NCBI RefSeq assembly: GCF_002964605.1
Contig: NZ_PQDH01000002.1
Coordinates: 853,090 to 917,089, forward strand
DNA: 64,000 nt
Direction: 5' to 3'
Origin: Vallitalea okinawensis
GTDB lineage: Bacteria > Bacillota > Clostridia > Lachnospirales > PQDH01
Shown here: one piece after another, positions 17,359 to 26,928 of the stretch
Layout of the letters: each line of letters opens with the position of its first letter
Position numbering within the stretch: position 1 is the first letter of the stretch
Translations under genes and position numbers: made by a program
The notes under the pieces: model-generated
The model's database searches: none
Told to the model about the DNA's origin: nothing
What the model saw: the letters and a program-made list of their open reading frames with translations, nothing else

Positions 17359-19111
17359 TTTCTTCTTCCCCCTCAATTAAAGGCAATGTTATTTCTGCAA
17401 TTGTATGACTAAAAGGCTGGCTTTCATATTTGATCCCAAAATCTTCTCCATAGTTTAACTTGATTCTAGTCATTACATTATAAATACCAATACTTTTCGA
17501 ATCATCCTTTTCTCTATATAATGTCATGAGCTGTTGTTCCGTCATCCCCCTACCGTTATCCTGTACACTGATTTTTAACGTATCATTTTCTCGATAAATC
17601 TTAGTAATAACGACACCCTTATATTCTAAACACTGTAAACCATGCACTAATGAATTCTCTACAAGAGGTTGAATGATTAACTTCAATATCTTGAAGTTTT
17701 GTATTTCATCCTCCATATGAATTTTAAAATTGAATTGATCATGATATTTATAACTCTGTATATCTAGGTAACTTTGTAAGTAGCCTATTTCTTCATGTAT
17801 GCTGATCAGATGACGCTGGTCCAAGTACATGTGCATGAGTGAAGATAAACCATCACTTACTTGTGTTATATTCTTAGCTCCTTGCATAACGGATAAAAAC
17901 TTGATGGTGTTCAACGTATTCATTAAGAAATGTGGATTAATCTGAGATTGCAAAGCTTTAATTTCTGACTTGGTTTTTAAGCGCTCACTAATCTTTATCT
18001 GATTAATTAATCGTTGTACTCTTGCAGTTAATAAATTAAATTGATTGGCTAACTCACCTACTTCATCCTTGGATTGAATAGTTACAACTACATCCAGATT
18101 ATCTTTATCTATTTGTGTCATGGCTTTATTGAGCTTTGAGATATTTTTTGTGAGGATATAAGAGATGATATAGATAATACAAACTCCAACAACACTAATC
18201 ATTATGGAAAAGAGACTAGCCAGTTCTTTTCCTTCATTAAACTTTTGAAGTAAAATATCTTTTGGAATCAGATATATGGATGTCCAATTCACAAAGTCGA
18301 ATTTTTCATAAAGTATGAGGTATTCTTGATTTCCTAATTCTACTGAAAAGTTTCCTTGTTGCTCCACGAGATTACTCTTAATTTTATCTATATCCTGCTC
18401 TTCTAAGATTCTATTTTCAGTGGTTTCCAATACATACTCATTATTCTTTTCATCGATAATCAAATAGGATCCCAATGACTCTAAATTATTATTGATCTCA
18501 TTAATAAGACTATCGCATTTTATATCTGCAATAACATAACCCAGTTTACCTTTATAATTCGTAATTGGTCTGGCAATTGTTATCACTTTATTCTTATAAC
18601 TCTTTGTATCGTTAAGGTAAATATCATAATTATGGGGATTAATAATAATTTTATTTGTATCGCTAACTGCAATATCTATGTACCATTCTTGACTCTTCAA
18701 TTCATCTAGGGGCATTATCGTTCCTGTTGTATAGTATTCACCTTCATGATTAAACACCATCATCCCATGAATATAGGGTTTAAAAGCACTTAGATAACTT
18801 AATAGATTTCTAACTTCTTTTGTTTGATTAATATAACTTACGCCATCCAAATCAGTTTCGGTGTCCATGGCATTAATGATGGTATCTTGGTCCAAAGCGA
18901 TAATGGTAGTAACAGAATAGACATCCTTTAATATATCTTCCAGTGAATTATTGGATTTAACTAAGATATCATTTGCATAGACGATTGCAACCTCTTCTGC
19001 ATAGTTAGACGTGATTCTAGACCACAATATGATCATAAAGATAGAAAAAGATATAAAAACGGCTAAGGTGGCACACACATATTTCATCTTAATGCTCATT
19101 TTAACCTTCAT
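17351..19111 (-). CDS. YesM-family sensor histidine kinase
   Basis: A 586-residue membrane kinase. Transmembrane helices lie near 10-30 and 300-325 and flank an extracellular sensor region of about 270 residues. A HAMP domain follows (NISKLNKAMTQIDKDNLDV, EVGELANQFN). The His-kinase segment has the phospho-acceptor in SQINPHFLMNTLN. The ATPase domain has the N box (LIIQPLVENSLVHG), G1 (VQDNGRGM) and SIGIYNVMTRIKLNYG. The start follows a GGGAGGGAG site. It pairs with the overlapping response regulator, and sugar-binding proteins often act upstream of such kinases. Confidence 0.93.
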   Translation of the reverse strand: MKVKMSIKMKYVCATLAVFISFSIFMIILWSRITSNYAEEVAIVYANDILVKSNNSLEDILKDVYSVTTIIALDQDTIINAMDTETDLDGVSYINQTKEVRNLLSYLSAFKPYIHGMMVFNHEGEYYTTGTIMPLDELKSQEWYIDIAVSDTNKIIINPHNYDIYLNDTKSYKNKVITIARPITNYKGKLGYVIADIKCDSLINEINNNLESLGSYLIIDEKNNEYVLETTENRILEEQDIDKIKSNLVEQQGNFSVELGNQEYLILYEKFDFVNWTSIYLIPKDILLQKFNEGKELASLFSIMISVVGVCIIYIISYILTKNISKLNKAMTQIDKDNLDVVVTIQSKDEVGELANQFNLLTARVQRLINQIKISERLKTKSEIKALQSQINPHFLMNTLNTIKFLSVMQGAKNITQVSDGLSSLMHMYLDQRHLISIHEEIGYLQSYLDIQSYKYHDQFNFKIHMEDEIQNFKILKLIIQPLVENSLVHGLQCLEYKGVVITKIYRENDTLKISVQDNGRGMTEQQLMTLYREKDDSKSIGIYNVMTRIKLNYGEDFGIKYESQPFSHTIAEITLPLIEGEEEND

Positions 19112-19252
19112 TATGCTCCCTCCCCCTAAACCACCCCACTCTATATGGGTTATAAGTTCTATTATAATATAATGTGAATCATCTTTCCATAAACCCTAGT
19201 TAACGTCATAATATTCCAGATTAGCACTGGTGACTACCTTCTATAAGATAGT

Positions 19253-19287
19253 AAAATGCACGGATAAAGGATTTATCCGCGCATTTT
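19253..19287 (-). terminator. Long stem-loop, probable terminator after the chemoreceptor gene
   Basis: A 16-bp stem with one mismatch (AAAATGCaCGGATAAA against TTTATCCGcGCATTTT) and a 3-nt loop, about 97 nt beyond the chemoreceptor stop. On the minus strand the 3' arm ends in TTTT, a short tract, so termination efficiency is uncertain. Confidence 0.5.
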
Positions 19288-19383
19288 GCATCTCATGAAA
19301 GATTCATAAGTATTATTTTAGCATATAATTTATTGTTGGTAACTCAATTTTTTTAACATTCAACTATAAATATTCTACCTACT

Positions 19384-21393
19384 TTATATTTTATAGATAC
19401 TTACTAAATCAGATAATTCGTTTATAACCTGATCTAAATTTTGAATAGAGTCAGCGATTTCTTCAAGGGTTGCAGTTTGTTCCTCAGCTGATGCACTGAT
19501 TTGTTCAGATGCTGCAGCTGATTCCTCAGATACTGCTGAAATATTCTGGATAGCTACCAAAGTATGATCCTTACTTTTTATTATTTCGTCAACATCTTCC
19601 TTAATCATCTCCATTTGTTGGTGAGATTGATTAATGGATTTGGTTATTTCATTGGAAGTCTTTCTAGTTTCTAATATGGACTTATCAACTTCTTTAATAA
19701 TAGCTCTATTATTATCCATATAATCATTTGTATTATTGATAATAATCGTAATTTCATCAAGGATCTGTTGTATGTTATGAGTGGCTGAACTAGAATCTTC
19801 CGCCAGTTTTCTCACTTCTTCTGCGACAACTGCAAAGCCTCTACCATGTTCACCTGCTCTAGCAGCTTCTATGGCTGCATTTAATGCCAATAGATTTATT
19901 TGTTCGGATATAGAATTGATTGTATCTATTATTGTTAAGATTGAATTAGATTTATCAGCTAAGTCATCGACACTTTTTGCTACGGTGATAGTTGATTCAG
20001 TATTTTCTTTAAATCGTTTTTCAAGTTCTTGTATGGATAGAATCCCTATTTTATTTCTATCTTTTATGTGATATGTATTTTCTACTGTAATCTTAAGTTT
20101 GTCAGTAATATCTTGTATCTTCTTCGCAAGACCATCTGTTATTTCTAAACTAATACTACTTTCTTCTGCTAACTTATTTGTCCCTAATGCTATCTCTTGA
20201 ATCGTTTTAGAAACCTCTTCACTTGAAATAGTTACTTCTTCTGTTGACTCTGATATGAGTTCTGAAGAACTATTAATCTGATTAACTGTATCAATGATTT
20301 TCACAGTCATGTTCTTCATACTTTCAATCATCTTATTAAAGTTGCTACTAAGTGTACCTATTTCATCCTTACTTTTAACTTCAATATGTACATTTAAATC
20401 ACCATCACCTACTTTATTCATATTGTTTATTAGAAAGTTGATGGGCTTAATAACTTGTCTATTGATTAACATGAAAACGATAATGTAAATTAAAACAACT
20501 GTGATAATTAGAATAATGGAGCTTTGCGATATAATTTTATAATAAACACCTATAAAGTCTGATTCTGGATAAACCACTACAATAATTTTATCTCCAATAT
20601 TTCTATATGTTGCATATGTATTAGCACCATTATATGTGTACTCAAATTTGCCCTCTTCATCATTGAAGAGATTCTGGCTCCATTCAAACTCTGTAATGTC
20701 ATCACCTATTTTATTAGGATCCTTATGAGCTATTGTTATACCATTGTGATCAACTGCATAAGCATAACCAGATTGGCCTACCTGCACTTCTTCTATAAGC
20801 TGTTGTATCTCAATTCCAGCTACTAGTTGCTCAACTGCCTCTGGACGAATACCTATCTGTACAATTCCTTTCTGATCTTGTCTTGCCACACCTATGTATT
20901 GGAATAAAGTTTTATCTGTTCCTCTTTCTGTTGGCTCTTGAGCTAAGACAAAATTCTTATCATCAAGAATTTCAAGAAAAGGCTTAGTTTGTTCTGTGGT
21001 TTTAAAGTCAAAACCATAAAACTCTTCGATATTACCAGATACTAAAACACCATCACTATCAGTTACATGTATTTCGTCAACCTGAAGTTCTTTTGCTAAA
21101 GCTTTCATTCTATACGCTGATAAATAATAATCAGGATTTTCTTTAATTAAATTAGAAACTGATTTAGCAATGGCAATGTTCTGGTCATCTAAAGCTTTTT
21201 GTATCGTTACTATGACTTGCTCATTAGATTCTATGGTATTATCAAGGGTATTTAATTCGCTGTTCAACTGTGAATCAATCATATGCCTGATCAAATTGTC
21301 CTTAACACCAACAAAAATAAATGAAGCAATGGTCGTTATTGAAAAAATAACAATTACAATAACTGGTATCAAAAGCTTGTTTTTTAGTTTCAT
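19384..21393 (-). CDS. Methyl-accepting chemotaxis protein
   Basis: A 669-residue chemoreceptor. An N-terminal membrane helix ([20 protein letters not shown]) precedes an extracellular Cache-type sensor of about 250 residues ([20 protein letters not shown]). A second helix and HAMP follow ([21 protein letters not shown]-like, [10 protein letters not shown]). The cytoplasmic coiled coil has the highly conserved hairpin tip [21 protein letters not shown] and [16 protein letters not shown]. Start ATG 21393 has AGGGGG 7 nt upstream; two earlier in-frame starts have poor spacing. Expected to signal to CheA/CheW encoded elsewhere. Ligand unknown. Confidence 0.94.
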   Translation of the reverse strand: MKLKNKLLIPVIVIVIFSITTIASFIFVGVKDNLIRHMIDSQLNSELNTLDNTIESNEQVIVTIQKALDDQNIAIAKSVSNLIKENPDYYLSAYRMKALAKELQVDEIHVTDSDGVLVSGNIEEFYGFDFKTTEQTKPFLEILDDKNFVLAQEPTERGTDKTLFQYIGVARQDQKGIVQIGIRPEAVEQLVAGIEIQQLIEEVQVGQSGYAYAVDHNGITIAHKDPNKIGDDITEFEWSQNLFNDEEGKFEYTYNGANTYATYRNIGDKIIVVVYPESDFIGVYYKIISQSSIILIITVVLIYIIVFMLINRQVIKPINFLINNMNKVGDGDLNVHIEVKSKDEIGTLSSNFNKMIESMKNMTVKIIDTVNQINSSSELISESTEEVTISSEEVSKTIQEIALGTNKLAEESSISLEITDGLAKKIQDITDKLKITVENTYHIKDRNKIGILSIQELEKRFKENTESTITVAKSVDDLADKSNSILTIIDTINSISEQINLLALNAAIEAARAGEHGRGFAVVAEEVRKLAEDSSSATHNIQQILDEITIIINNTNDYMDNNRAIIKEVDKSILETRKTSNEITKSINQSHQQMEMIKEDVDEIIKSKDHTLVAIQNISAVSEESAAASEQISASAEEQTATLEEIADSIQNLDQVINELSDLVSIYKI

Positions 21394-21706
21394 AGTCATT
21401 CCCCCTAGTAAATAAAAATGTCCCATCTATTTAATATATCGAACTTTTCCCATGAAACTTGATATAATATTCGGTTTTTTATCAAATTTTTATAATATAA
21501 GACAAATATATCGTTCTAAAGTTGTAGGTGATATAACCAAACAGATCATAGCTAATGGTAGTCTAAATTTTCTAAGAGAGTGTATTGGTTTGTTGAAGAC
21601 TAAATTTATGAAGTGTAAGAATGATACTATATGGGAATGGTTAATAAGTGAATTATACAAGCAGCATATTACTATAACTTTGTAATGAGCTACCTGTATA
21701 AGCTAA

Positions 21707-22681
21707 TTAGTTGATATCACGAACAATGGCAGTTAACTCTATATTAGATACTGTGACTTTAACGAAAGAGGGATTAACTATAGGAGCTGGTGGTGGAGTA
21801 ATTGCGATACCTATTGGACCATCACCTACGGGTACAGTCTGAATGACCATATTATCTGATAAACGGATTACAGATACATTATCAGAGCTAAAATTAGCAA
21901 CGTATGCAAATTGTCCGCTTGGAGTTATTGCTATACCAAATGGGAAAGATCCGACAATTATGGTCTGGACGACCATATTATCTGATAATCGTATTACTGA
22001 TACAGTGTTGTCAAAAGAATTAGTTACGTACGCAAATTGACCATTGGGAGTTATTGCAAATTCAGTCGGAGCATCACCAACAGGTACAGTCTGAATGACC
22101 ATATTATCTGATAAACGTATTACTGACACAGTATCGTCCAATCGATTTCCAACATAAGCGAACTGTCCATTAGGAGTTATTGCTATACCAAATGGAACAG
22201 TTCCCACAGCTATAGTTTGAACGACCATATTATCTGATAAACGTATTACTGATACAGTATGAGTAAAAGCATTAGTGACATATGCAAACTGGCCATTAGG
22301 AGTTATTGCTACTTCTATAGGGAACGTTCCAACAGGTATAGTCGCTACCACCATATTAGTGGATACTTGGATTACTGATACAGTGTCATCTGATCTATTT
22401 GTAACATATACAAACTGCCCATTTGGTGTTATTGCTAATCCAGAAGGGCCATTTCCAACAGATATAGATTGAATGACCATATTATCCGATAACTGAATAA
22501 CTGATACATTGTTACCGTTTTGATTTATAACATATGCAAACTGCCCATTAGGAGTTATTGATATTCTACCAGGAGCATTACCAACAGGTACAGTATTAAT
22601 GACCATATTATCCGATAACCGTATAACTGATACATTGTTATCGTTTTGATTTGTAACATATACAAAGGATTGAAATGACAT
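21707..22681 (-). CDS. YVTN-family seven-bladed beta-propeller protein
   Basis: A 324-residue protein built almost entirely of seven 42-residue repeats, each of the form FAYVTN-x4-TVSVIRLSDNMV-x4-VG-x-P-x3-AITPNGQ. This matches the YVTN/40-residue propeller family and predicts one seven-bladed ring. A 25-residue tail (SFVKVTVSNIELTAIVRDIN) follows. No signal peptide is visible, since the protein starts MSFQSFVYVTNQ inside the first blade. It is therefore either cytoplasmic or released by another route. The repeats are also visible in the DNA as a 126-bp tandem periodicity. Function unknown. Confidence 0.88.
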   Translation of the reverse strand: MSFQSFVYVTNQNDNNVSVIRLSDNMVINTVPVGNAPGRISITPNGQFAYVINQNGNNVSVIQLSDNMVIQSISVGNGPSGLAITPNGQFVYVTNRSDDTVSVIQVSTNMVVATIPVGTFPIEVAITPNGQFAYVTNAFTHTVSVIRLSDNMVVQTIAVGTVPFGIAITPNGQFAYVGNRLDDTVSVIRLSDNMVIQTVPVGDAPTEFAITPNGQFAYVTNSFDNTVSVIRLSDNMVVQTIIVGSFPFGIAITPSGQFAYVANFSSDNVSVIRLSDNMVIQTVPVGDGPIGIAITPPPAPIVNPSFVKVTVSNIELTAIVRDIN

Positions 22682-22878
22682 AATAAAACACCTTTCATAC
22701 TAAGATTTGCTTGTTACTACATTATATTCAATAATTTGTACAAGCGTTATTTATATATGGGGATCAGCAAAAACACATTAATTATATACATATAAGAAAT
22801 ATGTTATGAATTAAACGTCAATAAAAGTTCTGTTTAGAGAAGGGAGAAAGGTATGGGTCAGACAAATAATTTTGATAA

Positions 22879-22909
22879 TAAAAAGAGACTCTTCAAATAC
22901 AAAGTCTCT
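22879..22909 (-). terminator. Intrinsic terminator of the sigma-ABC operon
   Basis: Minus strand stem AGAGACT/AGTCTCT (7 bp, 12-nt loop) followed by TTTTTATT, about 30 nt beyond the ABC-2 permease stop. Confidence 0.7.
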
Positions 22910-22940
22910 CTCATATAAATATTATCTTACCTACTATTTT

Positions 22941-24158
22941 TTAGCCTACCTGATGGTTTCTGAACCCGTAATAAGCAAAGGGTAATAAAATCAGTGAGAT
23001 TATAATAGCGAATATCGGTATAAAAATGTAGGGAAGGACTGATATTCCAGGTAACTCATATAATATTGGTGTAATAAGTGCCCAACTGCCCATCATGTTG
23101 GATGGTATTAGACTTAATAGATTATGTAAAAATATATTGTTATCAGGCTTTGTTATAAAAATTGGCATGATCGTTATGATACTAATAATGATCATAACCC
23201 CAAAGGGTGATTTAAATTTTGCTGATAAGAATAATGTAATGGCTGATGAGAAAATGTTAGCAAACAGAATACTAATGGAAAGTAATAATGCCACCTGCCT
23301 CATTGTCAATGGGTATGCACACATGGGTACCGATAACTGAAATGGAGCATCTCCCCCGTCAAATCCATATATTATCATGCACTCAAAATAAGTAATCATT
23401 GTTAAAATTAAGCAGATTCCACATGTGACAGTAATCCCTGAAAAGAGCTTTGCATAAATTAATTTTTTCTTACCATGCTTTGAAGCCAATAATAATTGAT
23501 CTGTTCCACTGGTATATTCTCCAGCAAAAATAGGGGCTAGAAGAATGGCTGAAACAAAGCATACAAGCATACCAGTGGTATACATGATAACAAGAAACCT
23601 ATGATAACCATCTATATAATCAAATGTAAAAGGTTTTTTCACTTCTTCATCTAAAGTCAGAATCTTTGCTTTGGATCTTTCATTTAAAGTCATGCTATTT
23701 ATAGACTCTACTAACTTACTATACCTTAATTTATAAAAATCATCAGCTTGTTCTATTGTTAAATTTTGGAGGGCACTCATATCGAATTTATGTAGTCGCG
23801 TATTATAAACTGACATTATTATCATTCGTATAGCACTGTATGGACGAGCGTAAGTTTGATATGCTTCAGTAACACTATACCGATCTTGAAGTGGTACTTT
23901 TTTATATGCTTCGGCAGTTTCCAGCAGCAAATCTGTATCAATTTCTCTTCCTGCTAGGTTACGTGCATAAGCCCTTTCCTTCACCATCCCTTCATAATGA
24001 CTTTCAAAAGGTTCTCCATCAACATAGTAATCACCAAATAAAATAGCTGCACAACTAAAAATTGTAACAATCAGAGATAAAGTTAATGTAACAGTAACAC
24101 TTTTTCTTTTAAATATTTTTTTATACTCATATCCTACTAAATCCAAAAAACTATTCAT
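22941..24158 (-). CDS. ABC-2 type transporter permease
   Basis: A 405-residue membrane protein. One N-terminal helix (TVTLTLSLIVTIFSCAAILFG) is followed by an extracellular stretch of about 150 residues and then five C-terminal helices. The architecture matches ABC-2 export permeases (YtrC/NatB-like), including EYTSGTDQLLLASKHGKKKLIYAKL between helices. It overlaps the ATPase gene by 8 nt. It is the last gene of an operon headed by an ECF sigma factor. Substrate unknown; peptide, antibiotic or lipid export are possibilities. Confidence 0.85.
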   Translation of the reverse strand: MNSFLDLVGYEYKKIFKRKSVTVTLTLSLIVTIFSCAAILFGDYYVDGEPFESHYEGMVKERAYARNLAGREIDTDLLLETAEAYKKVPLQDRYSVTEAYQTYARPYSAIRMIIMSVYNTRLHKFDMSALQNLTIEQADDFYKLRYSKLVESINSMTLNERSKAKILTLDEEVKKPFTFDYIDGYHRFLVIMYTTGMLVCFVSAILLAPIFAGEYTSGTDQLLLASKHGKKKLIYAKLFSGITVTCGICLILTMITYFECMIIYGFDGGDAPFQLSVPMCAYPLTMRQVALLLSISILFANIFSSAITLFLSAKFKSPFGVMIIISIITIMPIFITKPDNNIFLHNLLSLIPSNMMGSWALITPILYELPGISVLPYIFIPIFAIIISLILLPFAYYGFRNHQVG

Positions 24159-25020
24159 ATGTATTCACCTCACTAAAACGATAAAGGTATAAATCCTCTA
24201 ACGTCGCACTCGTACTTGTTGCTGTTTCACAAGGTCTTTCTTCACTAACAAGGCGTATATGTACATGACTATTCTCCTGCCTAATGTTAATAACTGGATA
24301 GACCGAGGTCATTCTATCTGCACTTTGACTATCGACCTTACATTCCCAAATTTTATGTTCAATGTCTCTAATAATTTCTGCTAGTGATCCTTTATCGATA
24401 ATCTGTCCATCTTTCATAATTAAAATCTTATTAGCAATACTTTCAACATCCGACACAATATGAGTGGATAAGAGTACAATTCTATCCTTACCAAGTTGAG
24501 AGATTAGATTACGAAATCGTATCCGCTCTTTTGGATCAAGTCCAGATGTTGGCTCATCTAAAATTAAGATTTTAGGATTATTAAGTAAAGCTTGTGCAAT
24601 GCCAAGACGTTGTTTCATTCCTCCTGAGTAAGTTTTGATCTTTTTCTTTGATGCATCTGATAATGATACTAGTTCTAGAAGTTCTACTGCTGATTTCTTT
24701 GCTCTTTGCTTTGTTAAGCCTTTTAGACTTGCCATATAGCATAAAAATTCCATGGCTGTAAATCCAGGATAACACCCAAAATCTTGTGGTAGATAACCAA
24801 GAGCATCTCTGTAATCTTCATGACTTACATCAATATTGTTAAATTTCACTTCACCACTTGTAGGTTTTAGAACACCACAAAGCATACGCATGAGTGTTGT
24901 TTTTCCTGCTCCATTAGCCCCTAAAAGTCCATAAACACCTTTAGTTAAAGATAATGAAATTCTATCTACAGCAATTTTATTCTTATATTGCTTCGTTAAT
25001 CGGTCAATGTAAAGTTCCAT
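24151..25020 (-). CDS. ABC transporter ATP-binding protein
   Basis: An ATPase of 289 residues with Walker A GLLGANGAGKTTLM, Q-loop LPQDFG, signature YSGGMKQRLGIAQALL, Walker B ILILDEPTSGLDP and H-loop LLSTHIVSD. A C-terminal domain of about 80 residues follows. The start is placed at ATG 25020, with AGGGGA 6 nt upstream. The 27-residue extension above it has no ribosome site and lacks similarity to ABC proteins. It overlaps the upstream membrane-protein gene by 25 nt and the downstream permease by 8 nt, giving tight coupling of the exporter. Confidence 0.92.
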   Translation of the reverse strand: MELYIDRLTKQYKNKIAVDRISLSLTKGVYGLLGANGAGKTTLMRMLCGVLKPTSGEVKFNNIDVSHEDYRDALGYLPQDFGCYPGFTAMEFLCYMASLKGLTKQRAKKSAVELLELVSLSDASKKKIKTYSGGMKQRLGIAQALLNNPKILILDEPTSGLDPKERIRFRNLISQLGKDRIVLLSTHIVSDVESIANKILIMKDGQIIDKGSLAEIIRDIEHKIWECKVDSQSADRMTSVYPVINIRQENSHVHIRLVSEERPCETATSTSATLEDLYLYRFSEVNTYE

Positions 25021-25733
25021 TGTAGTTCCCCTGCTTTCTCTATAAATTTGACTGTTTGTTTTGCTATAATAATAATCAATATTAAAATTAACATACTCCA
25101 AAGCTTTAAATATCTACCTACAATAACTTCAAAATACCGCATAGTAAATAAGCTATTGATTACACTAACAAAGGAAGCCATTCCAGCACAAACATAGATG
25201 GTATCCCTCGAATGTATATGATTGAGAATCAGAAGTGACAGGGAGCATGTTAACAAAAAAGGTGTAACTAAATACATACCGAGAGGAATCATACTGATAT
25301 CGGTCTTGTATAAAAACAATAATAACAATAGCCCCAATACAACAAGGTTATAACCCCCAACTATGCATAAACGCACGAGTACAACATCTGCATAAGTGTG
25401 TTTACAACTCATTTCTAGTTCTTCCATCTGATAAGACATACTGCGTACTATCTCTGTAACTGCAACAAGGGCTACAAAAGGAAGTAGTGAGGATACTATC
25501 CATATGATATTCAGTGTACCGTCTCCCTTGTAGTCATATAAACCTACCAGTCCTGCTATAAGAAAAATACATGCTACTATCCATACTCTTTTTCGAATAA
25601 AGCCTACCTGGCGCAATATAAAATCCATGTGAGTTGCTTTAGGATAATTGATAGACATTAAGAATTCTTTTTTTCTTGTTGTTCCAGGTGCCTCAAAGGC
25701 ATCTTTTATATATGATTTCAATTTTCTATTCAC
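24996..25733 (-). CDS. Hypothetical membrane protein, second gene of the ECF-sigma operon
   Basis: A 245-residue protein, unrecognised at family level. A cytoplasmic N-terminus of about 45 residues (MNRKLKSYIKDAFEAPGTTRKKEFL) precedes roughly six transmembrane helices, ending in a short tail. Start is GTG 25733, with AGGAGG 6 nt before it. An earlier GTG at 25748 overlaps the ribosome site itself. It overlaps the sigma gene by 8 nt and the ATPase by 25 nt. Its position right after an ECF sigma gene suggests an anti-sigma factor or a transporter subunit, but no zinc-finger anti-sigma motif is visible. Both roles are inference. Confidence 0.7.
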   Translation of the reverse strand: MNRKLKSYIKDAFEAPGTTRKKEFLMSINYPKATHMDFILRQVGFIRKRVWIVACIFLIAGLVGLYDYKGDGTLNIIWIVSSLLPFVALVAVTEIVRSMSYQMEELEMSCKHTYADVVLVRLCIVGGYNLVVLGLLLLLFLYKTDISMIPLGMYLVTPFLLTCSLSLLILNHIHSRDTIYVCAGMASFVSVINSLFTMRYFEVIVGRYLKLWSMLILILIIIIAKQTVKFIEKAGELQWNFTLTD

Positions 25734-26187
25734 AAAAATCCTCCTCACTCAAAAACAGCCTCAGCTTACTTAAGGCATTTTTTATTTTTCGATATACTGC
25801 AAAACGTGATAATTCTGTTATTTTACTTATTTCAATAACAGATAACTCATTTACAAATCGTAGTAAAATGATCTCTTGTAAGTCTTGTGGAAGTCTACTA
25901 ATGGCTTCTCTAATGATTAGCTTTTCTTCGTAAATTGCCATATCACTTTTTGCAATGATATCATCTTCTAAAGGTAGTGATTCTTGCTTTTTATAGACAT
26001 CTATACACAAGTTTCTTGAAATAGTATAGAGATATGCAAGGGTTTTGCCTCTGTTTATGTAGGTGTTTTGACTGAAAAACTTGAGGAAAGTTTCCTGTGT
26101 TAAATCTTCCGCAAGCTGTGCATTTTTAACTTTGAAATAACAGTACCTGTATATTTTTTCATATTGATCTTCGAGCTCTAAAGACAC
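25726..26187 (-). CDS. ECF-type RNA polymerase sigma factor
   Basis: A 153-residue sigma-70 family protein with region 2 (YRYCYFKVKNAQLAEDLTQETFLKFF, then LAYLYTISRNLCIDVYKK) and region 4 (ISRLPQDLQEIILLRFVNELSVIEISKITELS...). Region 3 is absent, as in ECF factors. GTG start at 26187 has AAAGGAGGA 6 nt upstream. It heads a four-gene operon with the membrane protein, ATPase and ABC-2 permease, probably autoregulated. The signal is unknown; cell-envelope or antimicrobial stress would fit similar operons. Confidence 0.9.
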   Translation of the reverse strand: MSLELEDQYEKIYRYCYFKVKNAQLAEDLTQETFLKFFSQNTYINRGKTLAYLYTISRNLCIDVYKKQESLPLEDDIIAKSDMAIYEEKLIIREAISRLPQDLQEIILLRFVNELSVIEISKITELSRFAVYRKIKNALSKLRLFLSEEDFCE

Positions 26188-26320
26188 AAGAAATCCTCCT
26201 TTCAGTATGTATAACGATTAAGATATGTGAAATGTGCGGGTGAATATAAAAATTGTACCACTTTTATTCAACTTAGGGTATTCTTGCTTTTTAGAATAAT
26301 ATTTTATTTTTTTTGGAAAT

Positions 26321-26364
26321 AAAAAATAGTGATGGAATGACTGGTTTTATCCATTCCATCACTA
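26321..26364 (-). terminator. Strong intrinsic terminator of the ribose-type operon
   Basis: Minus strand: 13-bp perfect stem TAGTGATGGAATG/CATTCCATCACTA with a 12-nt loop, followed by six T residues and more T-rich sequence, 6 nt after the RpiB-like stop. Confidence 0.85.
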
Positions 26365-26370
26365 CAAACA

Positions 26371-26928
26371 CTATAGATCTAGCTCTAATGTTACATCCCC
26401 TAGCCGAATAACCTCAAAATTATTAGCTTTAAACTCTTCGTAGTTGAAAGCCTCTAACTCATCATATGCTAGCTTATGGAACTCATAGAAGTTCTCCCAA
26501 TACTCCCATCCGCTGCCTAGGTTATTCTCAAGAAATGCACGTGCACACTCAATGCCCATTTGAGGAGCTACATAGAAAGCACCCATGGCAAGTACATTCA
26601 CATTATTTCCAGTAATAGCTCTCTTGGCAGCTGCCACACTTTCAACAACTGTTGCATGAACATGTGGACATTTACTAGCTGCGATATGTATTCCTGTACC
26701 TGTACCACAAAAGAGCAAAGCTCTTTCAAACTCCCTTTCAGAGATTTTAGCACCTACTTTTAGACCTATACGGTGAAACATCTCTGGATCTTCTTCATCT
26801 TCAGTTAAAACTCCTATGTCTTTAACTTTCCAACCTCTTTTTTTTAAGTCCGCTACAACTGCTTCTTTTAAAGGAAATCCAGCAAAATCAGCACCTACTA
26901 ATACATATTTATCTTTAACAGTTTTCAT
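26371..26928 (-). CDS. RpiB/LacA/LacB-family sugar isomerase, atypical
   Basis: A 185-residue protein of the RpiB/LacAB fold, longer than RpiB (about 150). The N-terminal GADFAGFPLKEAV corresponds to the family's DHAGxxLK, but the histidine is phenylalanine. The catalytic-cysteine motif is kept (LLFCGTGTGIHIAASK). The ring-opening histidine region of RpiB (R-x-HN-x2-NVLA-x-G-x-R) reads AITGNNVNVLAMGAF here, so that histidine and the following arginine appear lost. It ends a ribose-type transporter operon, overlapping the permease by 4 nt. A pentose, tetrose or sugar-acid substrate other than ribose 5-phosphate is likely. The comparison is by hand from memory of RpiB. Confidence 0.75.
   Translation of the reverse strand: MKTVKDKYVLVGADFAGFPLKEAVVADLKKRGWKVKDIGVLTEDEEDPEMFHRIGLKVGAKISEREFERALLFCGTGTGIHIAASKCPHVHATVVESVAAAKRAITGNNVNVLAMGAFYVAPQMGIECARAFLENNLGSGWEYWENFYEFHKLAYDELEAFNYEEFKANNFEVIRLGDVTLELDL

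Noticed and set aside
21452-21685. A 77-codon plus-strand open frame between the chemoreceptor and the YVTN gene, with fairly protein-like composition
   Set aside because: No ribosome-binding site before its ATG, no recognisable domain and no partner; kept out as unsupported, though a gene remnant is possible.
21707-22681. Tandem 126-bp DNA repeats as a mobile or structural repeat element
   Set aside because: The periodicity is fully explained by the 42-residue propeller blades of one coding sequence.
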